Positions 1-8,826 of a stretch of 64,000 nucleotides of DNA are shown here, in pieces (position 1 is the first letter of the stretch; every line of letters begins with the position of its first letter). The notes beneath the pieces were generated by a model. That model saw only the letters and a program-made list of their open reading frames with translations, did not search any database and was not told where the DNA came from. The translations under genes and the position numbers were made by a program. The stretch is from Salinicola aestuarinus (GTDB lineage: Bacteria; Pseudomonadota; Gammaproteobacteria; Pseudomonadales; Halomonadaceae). The DNA lies in contig NZ_PZJP01000001.1 of assembly GCF_003206645.1 (NCBI RefSeq), forward strand, positions 317,940 to 381,939, in the 5' to 3' direction.

Positions 1-1
1 T

Positions 2-226
2 GGCGCTCGCTACACCGATGGCTACTACTACGACGCCGCTAACACCTCGAAAAGTGACTCGGCCACGCTGTTCGATGCGGCCTTCGATTACCGGATCGTT
101 CAGAACACCGATTTCACGGTCAATGTCAGCAACATCTTCGATGAACAGCACGTCGTCGGCACGGGCACAGCCAACTACTACAACCCGGGCCGCGAGGTTC
201 GCGCGAAAGTCAGCTACAACTGGTAA
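2..226 (+). CDS. TonB-dependent receptor, C-terminal fragment
   Basis: The reading frame is open from the window edge and encodes the last 74 residues of a larger protein. The end (NVSNIFDEQHVVG, then YYNPGREVRAKVSYNW) is the terminal beta-strand pattern of a siderophore-type TonB-dependent outer-membrane receptor: the 'NIFDE' strand and a final aromatic residue used for outer-membrane assembly. The substrate cannot be told from this fragment. The call rests on family pattern recognition; the fragment is 5'-truncated by the window. Confidence 0.75.
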   Translation, partial: GARYTDGYYYDAANTSKSDSATLFDAAFDYRIVQNTDFTVNVSNIFDEQHVVGTGTANYYNPGREVRAKVSYNW

Positions 227-245
227 CGCCGACTTTCCCGTCGGC

Positions 246-281
246 AATCGCCCCCAGCGGCCTCGTCCGTTGGGGGCGATT
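246..281 (+). terminator. Intrinsic terminator of the TonB receptor gene
   Basis: A 15-bp near-perfect hairpin (arms 246-260 and 267-281, core CGCCCCCA/TGGGGGCG) begins 20 bp after the receptor stop codon. The following T-run is weak, so the hairpin is clearer than the terminator activity. It may also serve the convergent IclR gene. Confidence 0.6.
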
Positions 282-332
282 GTCTCTCCCCTTCTGCTGG
301 CTTGCAGGCCGATTGGCGTTGACGCCCCCTCT

Positions 333-1094
333 TTAAACGCCCCCCACCCTGGCTTCGATCTCGGCCTGGCACTGACGCAGAGCCGCTTCCAGGGTCGTGC
401 GCTGGCGGTCGAAGCGTTGTGCTGGCACGGCCAGTGAGAGCGCATAACGCGCTCCCGCGCCGGTGCGTAATGTCACGCCCAGTCCACACACGCCCTCGGC
501 ATGCTCCTCCCGATCGGCGGCGATGCCTGCGATGCGAGCACTTTCCAGGTCCTTGTCGAGCGTCTCACGCGCGGTCAGCGTCTGACCGGTTCGCGCGTCC
601 AGCCTGGCATCCGCGAGCAGTGGCTCGAGCTCCTCAGGGGGGAGCGAGGCCAGCAGTGCCTTGCCATGGGCGGTACAGTGAATCGGGAAGGCCGTACCAA
701 TCGGCGAGACGACCCGCAGCTCCTGATCCGACGGATACTGATCCACCGAGACCGCATGGAGACCGCGATAGACGCTGAGGTCCACGGTCTCGCGGGTGCG
801 CCGCCCCAATGCCTCGACGAACGGCCTCGCGATCTGCGCGATATCGACATGCGCCGCCGCCGCCAACCGGGCCAGCGCGGGTCCCAGCCTGACCCCCTCG
901 GCAGAACTCAATACCAGCTGCTGCGCCTCGAGCGAGACGACCAGCCGATGCACGGTGGTTCGCGGCAATCCTGTCACCTTCGCGATCCCCCCCAGACTCA
1001 TGCCCTGCGGTTGCCCTTCCAGGGCATTGAGAATCGCAGCGGCACGCGCCACCACCTGCTTGCCCCCGCCGTCACTTACCCTCGCCTCGGTCAT
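333..1094 (-). CDS. IclR-family transcriptional regulator
   Basis: 253 residues, the usual IclR length. The N-terminal winged helix-turn-helix spans about residues 12-70 (LGGIAKVTGLPRTTVHRLV). The C-terminal effector domain follows, with the HCTAHGKALLA stretch and the late ADREEHAEGVCGLGV motif typical of the family. It is divergent from an MFS transporter gene at 1208; the 113-bp gap probably holds both promoters, so it is inferred to regulate the transporter or a linked catabolic pathway. The effector is unknown. Confidence 0.85.
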   Translation of the reverse strand: MTEARVSDGGGKQVVARAAAILNALEGQPQGMSLGGIAKVTGLPRTTVHRLVVSLEAQQLVLSSAEGVRLGPALARLAAAAHVDIAQIARPFVEALGRRTRETVDLSVYRGLHAVSVDQYPSDQELRVVSPIGTAFPIHCTAHGKALLASLPPEELEPLLADARLDARTGQTLTARETLDKDLESARIAGIAADREEHAEGVCGLGVTLRTGAGARYALSLAVPAQRFDRQRTTLEAALRQCQAEIEARVGGV

Positions 1095-1207
1095 GCCCTC
1101 TCCCCGCCGATTTCTGCGTTATCGCCAGCCCCAGCCGGGCTTCAGCTTGACAGGATATCGGTTGCCGACCAGCCTGACACCATTCCTACTGGTGGAACAG
1201 CGTACCG

Positions 1208-2380
1208 ATGAGCGGACAATCTGACATTTCTCGCCTGGGCAATTTCACACTGCTGCTGGTGGCCTGCCTGACCATCATGGTCGGTTGCGTCATCGTGCCG
1301 GGGCTACCGGACATCGCCCGCCGACTCGGCGTTCCGCACGCCGCCAGCTGGCTGGTGACCCTTCCGTCGCTGGGTGTAGTGATCTTCGGTACACTGGCCG
1401 GCAAGCTGATCCAGCGCAAGGGGCTATACCGCGCGCTCTGCATCGGCCTGTTTCTCTATGGGCTGCTGGGCGCGGCGGGCGCTTTTCTGCACGGTGTGGT
1501 GATGGTCTTTACCGACCGCTTGCTGCTCGGTGGTGCCACGGCGATCGTCATGGCGGCGGGAACGGGGCTGATCTCGTCATTCCATGACGGCGATGCCCGG
1601 CTGAAGATGATTGCCAAACAAGGCATGAGCATCGAGCTGGGCGGCGTGGTTTTCCTGAGCCTGGGTGGCGTTCTCGCCGGGTTGGCGTGGTTCTGGCCCT
1701 TTGCGCTCTATCTCTTCGCCTGGCTGATGCTGGTGTTGGTGTGGCTGTATGTGCCGGTGCCCCCCACTCGGAAAGACCCGGACGACGATGAAGAAACCCG
1801 GCGTCCGCCCAGCAACGCCATCAGGCGCATCTATGCCGCCGCTTGCGGCTCGATGATCGTGTTCTTCACCGCGGTCATCGTCTTGCCCTATCAACTCCAC
1901 GCGTTGGGCCTCGGAGAGTCCGAGACCGGTTACTTTCTCTCCTTCGTCTCGCTGGTAGCGGTTGGCGCCGCCGCGATCATGCCTCGCGTCATCCGAAGGC
2001 TGGGGGAGTACAACACCCTGTTGATGGCGTTCACCGCTTACGGTGTGGCCCACGGGTTGTTTTCGATCGCCGCCAATCTGCCGCTGATGGTCGCCGGCGC
2101 CATCCTCATGGGGAGCGGATTCGGCCTCTCGGTGCCGCTGGTCAATCACATGACCGTGGAACAGAGCCATGCCGCCGTGCGCGGGCGCAATCTGGCCTAT
2201 CTATCGATGGCCCTGTTCACCGGCCAGTTTCTCTCCGCCTTCACCGAATTCATTCCCGGCTCACGCAGTCTGGTGTTTCTGGTCGCCGCGACCGTGGCCG
2301 GGGTCATGGGGGTCGTGCTGTGGGTCAGTCATCGGTCACATCGGCGCCAGACCAGCGCGGTCACCTCCCCTTTCCGGTGA
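1208..2380 (+). CDS. MFS transporter
   Basis: 390 residues with about 12 hydrophobic segments, an inner-membrane major facilitator. A charged loop (RKDPDDDEETRRPPS, about residues 188-202) separates the two six-helix bundles. The first cytoplasmic loop (GKLIQRKGLYR) resembles motif A. No specific substrate signature is visible. The divergent IclR regulator suggests an inducible uptake or efflux system. The Shine-Dalgarno before the ATG is weak (GGTGGAA). Confidence 0.8.
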   Translation: MSGQSDISRLGNFTLLLVACLTIMVGCVIVPGLPDIARRLGVPHAASWLVTLPSLGVVIFGTLAGKLIQRKGLYRALCIGLFLYGLLGAAGAFLHGVVMVFTDRLLLGGATAIVMAAGTGLISSFHDGDARLKMIAKQGMSIELGGVVFLSLGGVLAGLAWFWPFALYLFAWLMLVLVWLYVPVPPTRKDPDDDEETRRPPSNAIRRIYAAACGSMIVFFTAVIVLPYQLHALGLGESETGYFLSFVSLVAVGAAAIMPRVIRRLGEYNTLLMAFTAYGVAHGLFSIAANLPLMVAGAILMGSGFGLSVPLVNHMTVEQSHAAVRGRNLAYLSMALFTGQFLSAFTEFIPGSRSLVFLVAATVAGVMGVVLWVSHRSHRRQTSAVTSPFR

Positions 2381-2435
2381 GGCGACCGCGCGGCATGGCC
2401 CTGGCGACGCGTCCTGTGATCGCGCTTTCAGTGCG

Positions 2436-3461
2436 TCACAGCGTCTGAGTGACTTTGCTCAGATAGATCGGCGTATCGGGGCTCCGGCCCAGTTGGCGTG
2501 CCAGGGCCTCGATCATGACGTAGGCCGACTGAATCACGGAGAGTGGCTGAAGGCAGGCATGGCCGGTGTCGACACATGGCAGATCGGCGGCGGGGTGACC
2601 CTCGGGGGCCACGACCAGCACTCGGGCGCCCCGGGCGCGCATCTCCTCGGCAAACGACAGCGAGCCGGCCTGCTCGGCCCCCTCGGGTGCCAGCACCAGT
2701 ACGGGATAGTCGGGCACGATCAGCTCCATGGGGCCATGACGCACCTCGGCGCTGGAGAACGCCTCGGCCTGGATGCCACAGGTCTCCTTGAGCTTGAGCG
2801 CCATTTCCTGGGCGATGGCAAGCGAGGGCCCTCGCGCCACGATCAGCAGCCGTTCGACACCGCTTAGTGTCTCGACGCCGAGCTGCCACTCCTGCGTCAG
2901 GGCTTCCCTCATCCGTTCGGGCAGCGCGTTGAGCGATTGTCTCAGCTCGCCGGCGTCGGCAGTGTGATCCAGCTCGCTCACCAACTGAAGGCCAGCCATC
3001 AGCATCGCCACATAGCTTTTGGTCGCCGCCACGCTGCGCTCCTCGCCAGCGGCCAGCAGCAGCTCTCGATCGGCGACGGCCGCCAGCGGCGAACCGGCGG
3101 TATTGACCACGGCCGCCGCCGAGCCGCCGCAGCGGGAGAGGTATCGGGCGGCGGTGACAAGATCAGGACTTCGACCTGACTGGGAGAACGCCAGCAGTGC
3201 GGTCGGCGGGAGTGTCAGTGGCGAGGCATAAACCCCGCTCTGTGACAGCGGCATCGCCATGCTCGGCAACCCCAGTCGTCGCATCAGCAAATGGGAGACG
3301 TAATCGGCGGCATGCGCAGAGCTTCCCCGCGCCAGCGTCATGACCAGCGCCGGTGCCGTCTGACGCCAGTGCTCGGCCAGTTCTCGCACCTGACGGGGGT
3401 CGCTGAGCATATGCTCCAGCACACCGGGGATCGCCCGGGTTTCCTCTTGCATCAGAGACAC
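2436..3461 (-). CDS. SIS-domain sugar-phosphate isomerase/deaminase (GlmS-C/NagB-II type)
   Basis: 341 residues with two SIS domains like the isomerase half of GlmS, without the glutaminase domain. Visible landmarks are LARGSSAHAADYV (about 43-55), AFSQSGRSPDLV (about 91-102, phosphosugar loop), and LKLKETCGIQAEAFSSAEVRHGP (split: LKLKETCG and RHGP). This class often acts as glucosamine-6-phosphate deaminase (NagB-II) or AgaS. A GTG start at 3461 follows AGGAGAG at good spacing. It is last in a probable operon APC permease - ROK kinase - SIS, fitting amino-sugar catabolism: uptake, phosphorylation, deamination and isomerisation. The substrate is inferred, not seen. Confidence 0.8.
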   Translation of the reverse strand: MSLMQEETRAIPGVLEHMLSDPRQVRELAEHWRQTAPALVMTLARGSSAHAADYVSHLLMRRLGLPSMAMPLSQSGVYASPLTLPPTALLAFSQSGRSPDLVTAARYLSRCGGSAAAVVNTAGSPLAAVADRELLLAAGEERSVAATKSYVAMLMAGLQLVSELDHTADAGELRQSLNALPERMREALTQEWQLGVETLSGVERLLIVARGPSLAIAQEMALKLKETCGIQAEAFSSAEVRHGPMELIVPDYPVLVLAPEGAEQAGSLSFAEEMRARGARVLVVAPEGHPAADLPCVDTGHACLQPLSVIQSAYVMIEALARQLGRSPDTPIYLSKVTQTL

Positions 3462-3537
3462 GATGTTCTCTCCTGGTTAGCGTGAATGATCGTCTCGACT
3501 GGCCGAGATGTCTTCGGGTTGGCCCCGCACCACCGGG

Positions 3538-4518
3538 TCACTGGCGCACGCCCACTCGGTCGAGCTGGCGGTTCAAATCCTCCAGCGTGGCCCCCGTCAG
3601 ACCCGCTGAAGTCGACGCCATGACCAGGGCGCCGCGCAGTGGCGCATCGTCGGCGAACCGGGCCATCACGACCGCCGGTGGAAACGGCACAAACCGGGTC
3701 AGCACGGTATTCAATACCTGTGCTAACCGCTCGAAATGGCGGGTCATGCCCCCGGCCATGGCGATCTGCTTAACGTCCAGAGCCACGGCAAGATTCGTCA
3801 CCTGCGCGGCCCAGGCCAGGATTCGACGGTCCAGCGCCTCGCTGATGCCGGGATCCTGACTGACGAACAGGTCCTGCGCGCAGGCCTGCTCACCGCAGAC
3901 CTCTCGCGCCCAGGCATCCAACGCCCCGCCGGAAAAGATCGACTCCAGCGGGGCGACCCCCGGTAACTGACGCGAGCCGTCGAGCAGCGCATCGGGCGTG
4001 AGAAACGGCGACAGCATGTAGCCGATCTCCATGGCCGCCCCCCGGTCACCCTGCATGACGCGACCGTCGACGATGGACGCCGCCGACAGGCCGGTGCCCA
4101 GATTGAGATAGAGCGCATGCCGCGTCCCCGCGAGCGCGCCGTATTGTGATTCGGCGAGTGCGCCCGCCTTGACGTCGTTATCCAGCAGCACCGGTAGCTC
4201 GCTGCCCCCGGGCGTCAGGCTTTCGCGGATGAGCGGCGCCAGCGCCAGTCCATTCAAGGCTGGCGTGTTCGGCGACAGCGTCAGCTCGCCGTCACGCACG
4301 ACGCCAGGAAAGACCGCTGCAGCGGCGGCAATTTCTCGACCTGAAGGCGTCAACTCTCGGGCTGCCGAGCACAATCGCTCCAGCGTCTGACGACCGTTCT
4401 CGCCAGGCAGGTGTGTCGGCAGCCGCATCGAATGGACTTCTCCGGTCGCGATGTCGGCGCACGCCACGAGACTCTTGGTGCCACCGACATCGATGGCGAT
4501 GAGCGCTTGATGTTGCAA
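3538..4518 (-). CDS. ROK-family sugar kinase
   Basis: 326 residues. It begins with the phosphate-binding motif AIDVGGTKSL and has a second nucleotide-binding element LNLGTGLSAASIVDGR with the preceding LLDNDVKAGALAE, typical of ROK/N-acetylglucosamine kinases. The CxCGxxGC zinc motif found in many ROK proteins is absent. A TTG start at 4518 is preceded by GAGG with 8-nt spacing. The gene lies between the permease (9-nt gap) and the SIS gene, so it probably phosphorylates the incoming amino sugar. Confidence 0.8.
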   Translation of the reverse strand: MQHQALIAIDVGGTKSLVACADIATGEVHSMRLPTHLPGENGRQTLERLCSAARELTPSGREIAAAAAVFPGVVRDGELTLSPNTPALNGLALAPLIRESLTPGGSELPVLLDNDVKAGALAESQYGALAGTRHALYLNLGTGLSAASIVDGRVMQGDRGAAMEIGYMLSPFLTPDALLDGSRQLPGVAPLESIFSGGALDAWAREVCGEQACAQDLFVSQDPGISEALDRRILAWAAQVTNLAVALDVKQIAMAGGMTRHFERLAQVLNTVLTRFVPFPPAVVMARFADDAPLRGALVMASTSAGLTGATLEDLNRQLDRVGVRQ

Positions 4519-4527
4519 CGGATGTCC

Positions 4528-5955
4528 TCACTCGGATGGGCTAAGCGATGCCTGCGCGCGGAACGGCCACAACCGATGCGAACGCGCCCACAGCAGAAAG
4601 CAGATGGTTCCCAGCGCGCCCCACACCAGCGACCACTCGATCGGATGGATGCCCGGCGCATTGCTGTCGGCCAGCAGATAGATGTAGACCCAGCCGACCA
4701 GGGCAATGACAGCGGGTATCGGATAGAGCCACATGCGGTAGGGCCGAGGAAGCTCCTTGCGCTGGCGCCGCAGGACGAATAGCGCCGCGATCTGCGCAAC
4801 GGACTGCACCAGGATCATGACCGTCGTCAGCAGTTGAATGACGGTCGACAGATCCGTGAATCGGCCCAGCATGAAGCCGAGTGATGTCAGTAGCCCCATG
4901 CTCAAGAGGCCGGCAACCGGAAAGCCGTGTCGACGATGCAGTTGGCCAAAGGCATTGAAGAAGACCCCGTCCTGTGCCGCCTCATAGGGGATTCGCGAGC
5001 CACCGAGAAGGCCAGCGAAGACCGAGGCTACGGCGGTGACGAGGATCAGTATCGTGACGATGTTGGCAGCCGTTCCCCCCCAGGTTTCGTTGAGAACCAC
5101 GGAGGCTACCGAGTTGAAGGCCGGCGACGCGGGATCGAGCATCCGGTGCCAGTCGACCACGCCGAGCACACCCATCTGCATCGTCATGTAGATGACCAAC
5201 ATGCCGAGGATCGCGAAGATGATCGATTTGGGAATCACGCGCCCCGGCTGCTCCACTTCACCCGCCAGATAGGCCGATGTGTTGTATCCCAGGTAGTCGT
5301 AGATGCCGATCGTCAGGCCGCCAGCCATCCCGAACCAGAACTGGCGGCTGGTGAGATCGAAGGCACCCTCGGGAAAACTGAACGCCTGCTGGACATTGAA
5401 GTGCCCGAACGATGCTGCGATCAGGCAGCCGATACTCACCAGCATCACGATCCAGAGCACGATCCCCAAGCGCGCGATCGACTCGATTCGCCGCCATAGC
5501 AGTCCAATGATTGCCCAGATCACGGCCAACCCAATGAGATCACCGGTCAAACGGCTCATGTCGGGCCAGAACCAGTCCAGGTACTGAACGAAGCCGATAA
5601 TGCCGGTCGACATGATCAGCGGCACGAACAGCATCGCCGTCCAGACGAAGAGAAAGGGCAGCAGTTTCCCGGTGCGTTTACCAAACGCCTCGCGCAGGTA
5701 GACGTAGGTCCCGCCAGCGCCGGGAATCGAGGCCCCAAGTTCGGCCCATACCAGTCCATCACACAGCGCGAGTAGCGCCCCCAGCAGCCACCCCAGGTAG
5801 GCCTGCGGGCCGCCCATCACGACGATCATCGCGGGAATGGTGATGAACGGGCCGACGCCGCACATCTGGCTCATGTTCAGTGCGGTGGCAGGGAGAAGAC
5901 CGAGTTTCTTTTTCAGACCGGTTGGTCGTGCCTCAGGGGTAACAGGGTCAGACAT
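4528..5955 (-). CDS. APC-superfamily permease
   Basis: 475 residues with about 12 transmembrane helices and the family start: a helix after LLPATALNMSQMCGVGPFITIPA, then WAELGASIPGAGGTYVYLREAFG (only short pieces quoted: GVGPFITIPA, GAGGTYVYLREAFG). APC proteins normally carry amino acids or polyamines. Here the gene leads an operon with a ROK kinase and a SIS isomerase, so the cargo may be an amino sugar or an aminated compound; this is inference. It is divergent from the ROK regulator at 6160. Confidence 0.8.
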   Translation of the reverse strand: MSDPVTPEARPTGLKKKLGLLPATALNMSQMCGVGPFITIPAMIVVMGGPQAYLGWLLGALLALCDGLVWAELGASIPGAGGTYVYLREAFGKRTGKLLPFLFVWTAMLFVPLIMSTGIIGFVQYLDWFWPDMSRLTGDLIGLAVIWAIIGLLWRRIESIARLGIVLWIVMLVSIGCLIAASFGHFNVQQAFSFPEGAFDLTSRQFWFGMAGGLTIGIYDYLGYNTSAYLAGEVEQPGRVIPKSIIFAILGMLVIYMTMQMGVLGVVDWHRMLDPASPAFNSVASVVLNETWGGTAANIVTILILVTAVASVFAGLLGGSRIPYEAAQDGVFFNAFGQLHRRHGFPVAGLLSMGLLTSLGFMLGRFTDLSTVIQLLTTVMILVQSVAQIAALFVLRRQRKELPRPYRMWLYPIPAVIALVGWVYIYLLADSNAPGIHPIEWSLVWGALGTICFLLWARSHRLWPFRAQASLSPSE

Positions 5956-6093
5956 GTCAATTTGTCCTTGTTATTGCTGCTTTTTGACACTGTGTCTCAG
6001 GGCCACGCTGCGGCGCACTGCCTCCACTGTGTCGTTAGCTCGTCCGCCCCCACCAGGGCGAGCGATCCGGCTATCAAAGCATGAGGCCAGTTA

Positions 6094-6116
6094 TTAATTC
6101 AACTTGATTGAATTAA
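6094..6116. promoter_or_regulatory. Operator of the ROK/NagC-type regulator
   Basis: A perfect 9-bp inverted repeat, TTAATTCAA (6094-6102) and TTGAATTAA (6108-6116), with a 5-bp centre: 23 bp overall, the size of NagC/Mlc-type operators. It stands 44 bp before the ROK regulator gene, in the divergent gap with the permease operon. It is probably bound by that regulator to control both directions. A second, shorter palindrome, GACACTGTGTC, lies at 5986-5996. Confidence 0.65.
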
Positions 6117-6159
6117 ATCGGGACGCAAGACTCGATCCTCTTTCTCGTGGCGATACCCC

Positions 6160-7335
6160 ATGACCACTGGCACCAACGCCGAGTACACCCGACGGCACAA
6201 TCGTCGCGTCATTACCGACGCGCTGCGACAAGCCGGGCGCTTGACGCGAGCCGAGCTCACGCGGCGCACGGCGCTCACCGCCCAGACCGTATCCAACATC
6301 ATGGTCGAGCTCGTCGCGGAGGGGTGGGTCAAGGAACACCCGCCCGAGAAAGCCGGGCGCGGTCAGCCTCCGACGCCCTACTCGCTCAATCCCGCCGGCG
6401 GCGCTGCCATCGGTTTCCACATCGAGCAGCATCAGATCATCGCCGTGGTCATCGACATTGCCGGCGAGCCGCTCGATCGCGCCCACCAGGCTGTGCACTA
6501 CCCGACACTCGACGATGCGCTGCCGCGGATGCTCGAGATGATTCGACGATTTCGTCTCAGAGCCGACCTCCCGCCGCTGCTGGGCGTGGGCATCGCCCTG
6601 CCCGGCCCCTTCGGCGTCGAGGGCATGACGGCGGCAGGGCCGACCGGACTGGCCGGCTGGGGAACGCGAGAGGCAATCGAACGCGTCCGCACCGCGACCG
6701 GCCTACCCGTGTTGATCGAGAACGATGCTGCCGCTGCCTGCATGGGAGAACGCCTGTTCGGCGTGGCCGGTGAACTGCATCACTTCGTTCACCTGCTGAT
6801 CGGTAGCGGTCTGGGGGCCGGGATTCATCTCGACAATCATCTGTATACGGGGCACCGGAACAACGCCGGCGAGATCGGCCATATGGTCGTGGTTCCCGAT
6901 GGCAAGCCCTGTCATTGCGGCAACAGGGGCTGCCTCGAGCGTCACGTCTCGATCTCTGCATTGCTGGAATACATGGGGCTGTCCGCCGACCACATACTGA
7001 CCGAAGAGGATTTTCGGTCACCCGCGGGCGAACGGGGGGCGCGGCAGTGGCTGGAGGAGGCGATGCCGGCCATGCGGCAGGCCATCAGCATTCTGGAATC
7101 GTTGTTCGATCCCCAGAGCATCGTGATCAGCGGGCTGCTGCCCGAGCGGCTGCTCGGTGAGCTACTGGAAGGCCTGGCGCCGTTGCATCACTCCATCAGT
7201 CAACGTGCCGAACGCGCACTACCGCGGGTGCAGGCGGGTACTGCCGGACTGGACAGCGTGGCCCTCGGGGCGGGGGCCCTGGTGGTGCTGTCGCAGATCA
7301 CGCCGCAGTACAGCACCCTGCTGAAAGCCGACTGA
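6160..7335 (+). CDS. ROK-family transcriptional regulator (NagC/Mlc/XylR type)
   Basis: 391 residues. An N-terminal winged HTH (about 20-70; RAELTRRTALTAQTVSNIM) is fused to a ROK sugar-binding domain. The zinc motif CHCGNRGCLERH is present, unlike in the kinase of the neighbouring operon. The sugar-site segments IENDAAAACMGE and GSGLGAGIHLD are visible. It probably represses the divergent permease-kinase-SIS operon until an amino sugar or its phosphate is bound, acting at the 6094-6116 palindrome. Confidence 0.85.
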   Translation: MTTGTNAEYTRRHNRRVITDALRQAGRLTRAELTRRTALTAQTVSNIMVELVAEGWVKEHPPEKAGRGQPPTPYSLNPAGGAAIGFHIEQHQIIAVVIDIAGEPLDRAHQAVHYPTLDDALPRMLEMIRRFRLRADLPPLLGVGIALPGPFGVEGMTAAGPTGLAGWGTREAIERVRTATGLPVLIENDAAAACMGERLFGVAGELHHFVHLLIGSGLGAGIHLDNHLYTGHRNNAGEIGHMVVVPDGKPCHCGNRGCLERHVSISALLEYMGLSADHILTEEDFRSPAGERGARQWLEEAMPAMRQAISILESLFDPQSIVISGLLPERLLGELLEGLAPLHHSISQRAERALPRVQAGTAGLDSVALGAGALVVLSQITPQYSTLLKAD

Positions 7336-7343
7336 CGCACCAA

Positions 7344-7367
7344 GCCCGGCACCTGACGGTGCCGGGC
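7344..7367. terminator. Hairpin between convergent genes
   Basis: A perfect 10-bp stem GCCCGGCACC/GGTGCCGGGC with a 4-nt loop, 9 bp after the ROK regulator stop. There is no long T-run, so it may act in either direction for the convergent regulator and epimerase genes. Confidence 0.6.
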
Positions 7368-7426
7368 CGGTTGATCGATTGCGGCAAGCGCGGTTCGGGC
7401 AGCGCTGCCACCCCGCTACATGCCGG

Positions 7427-8689
7427 CTACAGCGCCCCTTCGGCGATGGCGCGCGCCAGGGTGGGGGAAATCGGCAGACGCGGGAGCAGCGTCGCCTGGT
7501 AGGCATGGTAGAGATCCGGCTTGCCGGACCACACCTCGCTCGAGGGCCGGTTGTGGCGGTCGAGCTCCTGCCACCAGCTACCCCGCTCGCGGTCGATCAT
7601 GAAGCGGTCGATGTAGTCCCACAGCCGGCGATACCAGACCTCGTACGCCGCATCGCCGGTGCGCTTCAACAGCAGCGCGGCGGTGCCGGCGGCCTCGGCC
7701 AGCGTCCAGTGCATGCGTTCGTGCACCACGGGCTTATTGTCCCAGTCATGGGTGTAGATGAGCCCGGGCTCCCCGTCGACGTTCCAGGCAAGCTCGATGG
7801 CGCAATGGAACAGGCCGCGAGCATCCTCCAGTAGCCAGCCGGGCACGGTTTCACCGTGACGCAGCAGCCCGCCCTCGAGGTGCAGCATCAGACGCGCCCA
7901 CTCGAAGGCGTGCCCCGGCGTGGCACCGAAGGGCCGGAACGGGTCCTTCGGGGTGTCACGGTTGTACTCGCGCCACTCGTTCCACTCGCTGTCGAAGTGC
8001 TCGACCACGCGGTAGCCGTTGGGCTCGGCGTGGTCGTGAATGATCTTTTCGACGATGGAGAGCGCGCGCGCGCGCCATCGGGGCTCCTCCAACACGTCGG
8101 AGAGCTGCAGGAAGGCTTCGGTGGCGTGCATGTTGCTGTTGCCGCCGCGATACGCCTCGTCCTCGCGCCAGTCGCGGGAGAACCCTTCGCGCAGACGGCC
8201 TTCTTCCTCGTCCCAGAAGCGGGTCTCGATGATCTCGACGATCTCGTCGAGCAGCGGCTCGGCCTCTTCCTCCCCTGCCTGCCAGGCGCTGGCCGCGGCG
8301 AGCGCGACGAAGGCGTGAATATACGCCTGCTTGGTGGTCGAGGTTTCCGGGCCGGGCCGGGTGCCGTACCAGCCACCGTGGGTGGCGTCGCGAAGCTCGC
8401 CCTTCAACGCCGCCACACCGTGGCTCACCAGCGGCATCGCGCCGGGCTCACCGCGCATCGCCGCCAGCGCAAAGCAGTGGGTCATGCGCGCGGTGATCAT
8501 GGTGTCGGGCACGGCGTTCTCGGGTAGCCGGCCATCATCGTCCAGCGCCGCGAAACCGCATTCGGGATGACGCGACGCACGGTAGAAGGCCAGCAGGCGC
8601 TGGCCTTCGCTTTCGAGCCAGTGATGATGCCCCGGACGGTCGAGCCAGCTATCGACACGCGGGGGAAGATTAGAGGTCGTACCGAACAT
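7427..8689 (-). CDS. AGE-family sugar epimerase/isomerase (mannose isomerase or YihS-like)
   Basis: 420 residues forming an expected (alpha/alpha)6 barrel. Motifs of the N-acylglucosamine 2-epimerase/aldose-ketose isomerase family are visible: GGWYGTRPG, KQAYIHAFVALA, NSNMHATEAFLQLSDV, RPFGATPGHAFEWARL, and a C-terminal SWWQELDRHNRP. The conserved histidines and the RGGNSNMH element support catalytic competence. It could be mannose isomerase, sulfoquinovose isomerase or cellobiose epimerase; MHATEA and GHAFEW favour the mannose/YihS type. It is a single gene, convergent with the ROK regulator. Confidence 0.75.
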   Translation of the reverse strand: MFGTTSNLPPRVDSWLDRPGHHHWLESEGQRLLAFYRASRHPECGFAALDDDGRLPENAVPDTMITARMTHCFALAAMRGEPGAMPLVSHGVAALKGELRDATHGGWYGTRPGPETSTTKQAYIHAFVALAAASAWQAGEEEAEPLLDEIVEIIETRFWDEEEGRLREGFSRDWREDEAYRGGNSNMHATEAFLQLSDVLEEPRWRARALSIVEKIIHDHAEPNGYRVVEHFDSEWNEWREYNRDTPKDPFRPFGATPGHAFEWARLMLHLEGGLLRHGETVPGWLLEDARGLFHCAIELAWNVDGEPGLIYTHDWDNKPVVHERMHWTLAEAAGTAALLLKRTGDAAYEVWYRRLWDYIDRFMIDRERGSWWQELDRHNRPSSEVWSGKPDLYHAYQATLLPRLPISPTLARAIAEGAL

Positions 8690-8826
8690 AGATTCAGGGC
8701 CTCCTTAGCCCCGCGCAGTCAGCATTCAGCCACTATTGATGATGCTTGGACGCAGAATGTCCATTCCACCTTGGCCCACCGGGCGGTGTCGCGCGGCGGG
8801 CCAGGGCGAAAGTTCGATGCTCTCGA

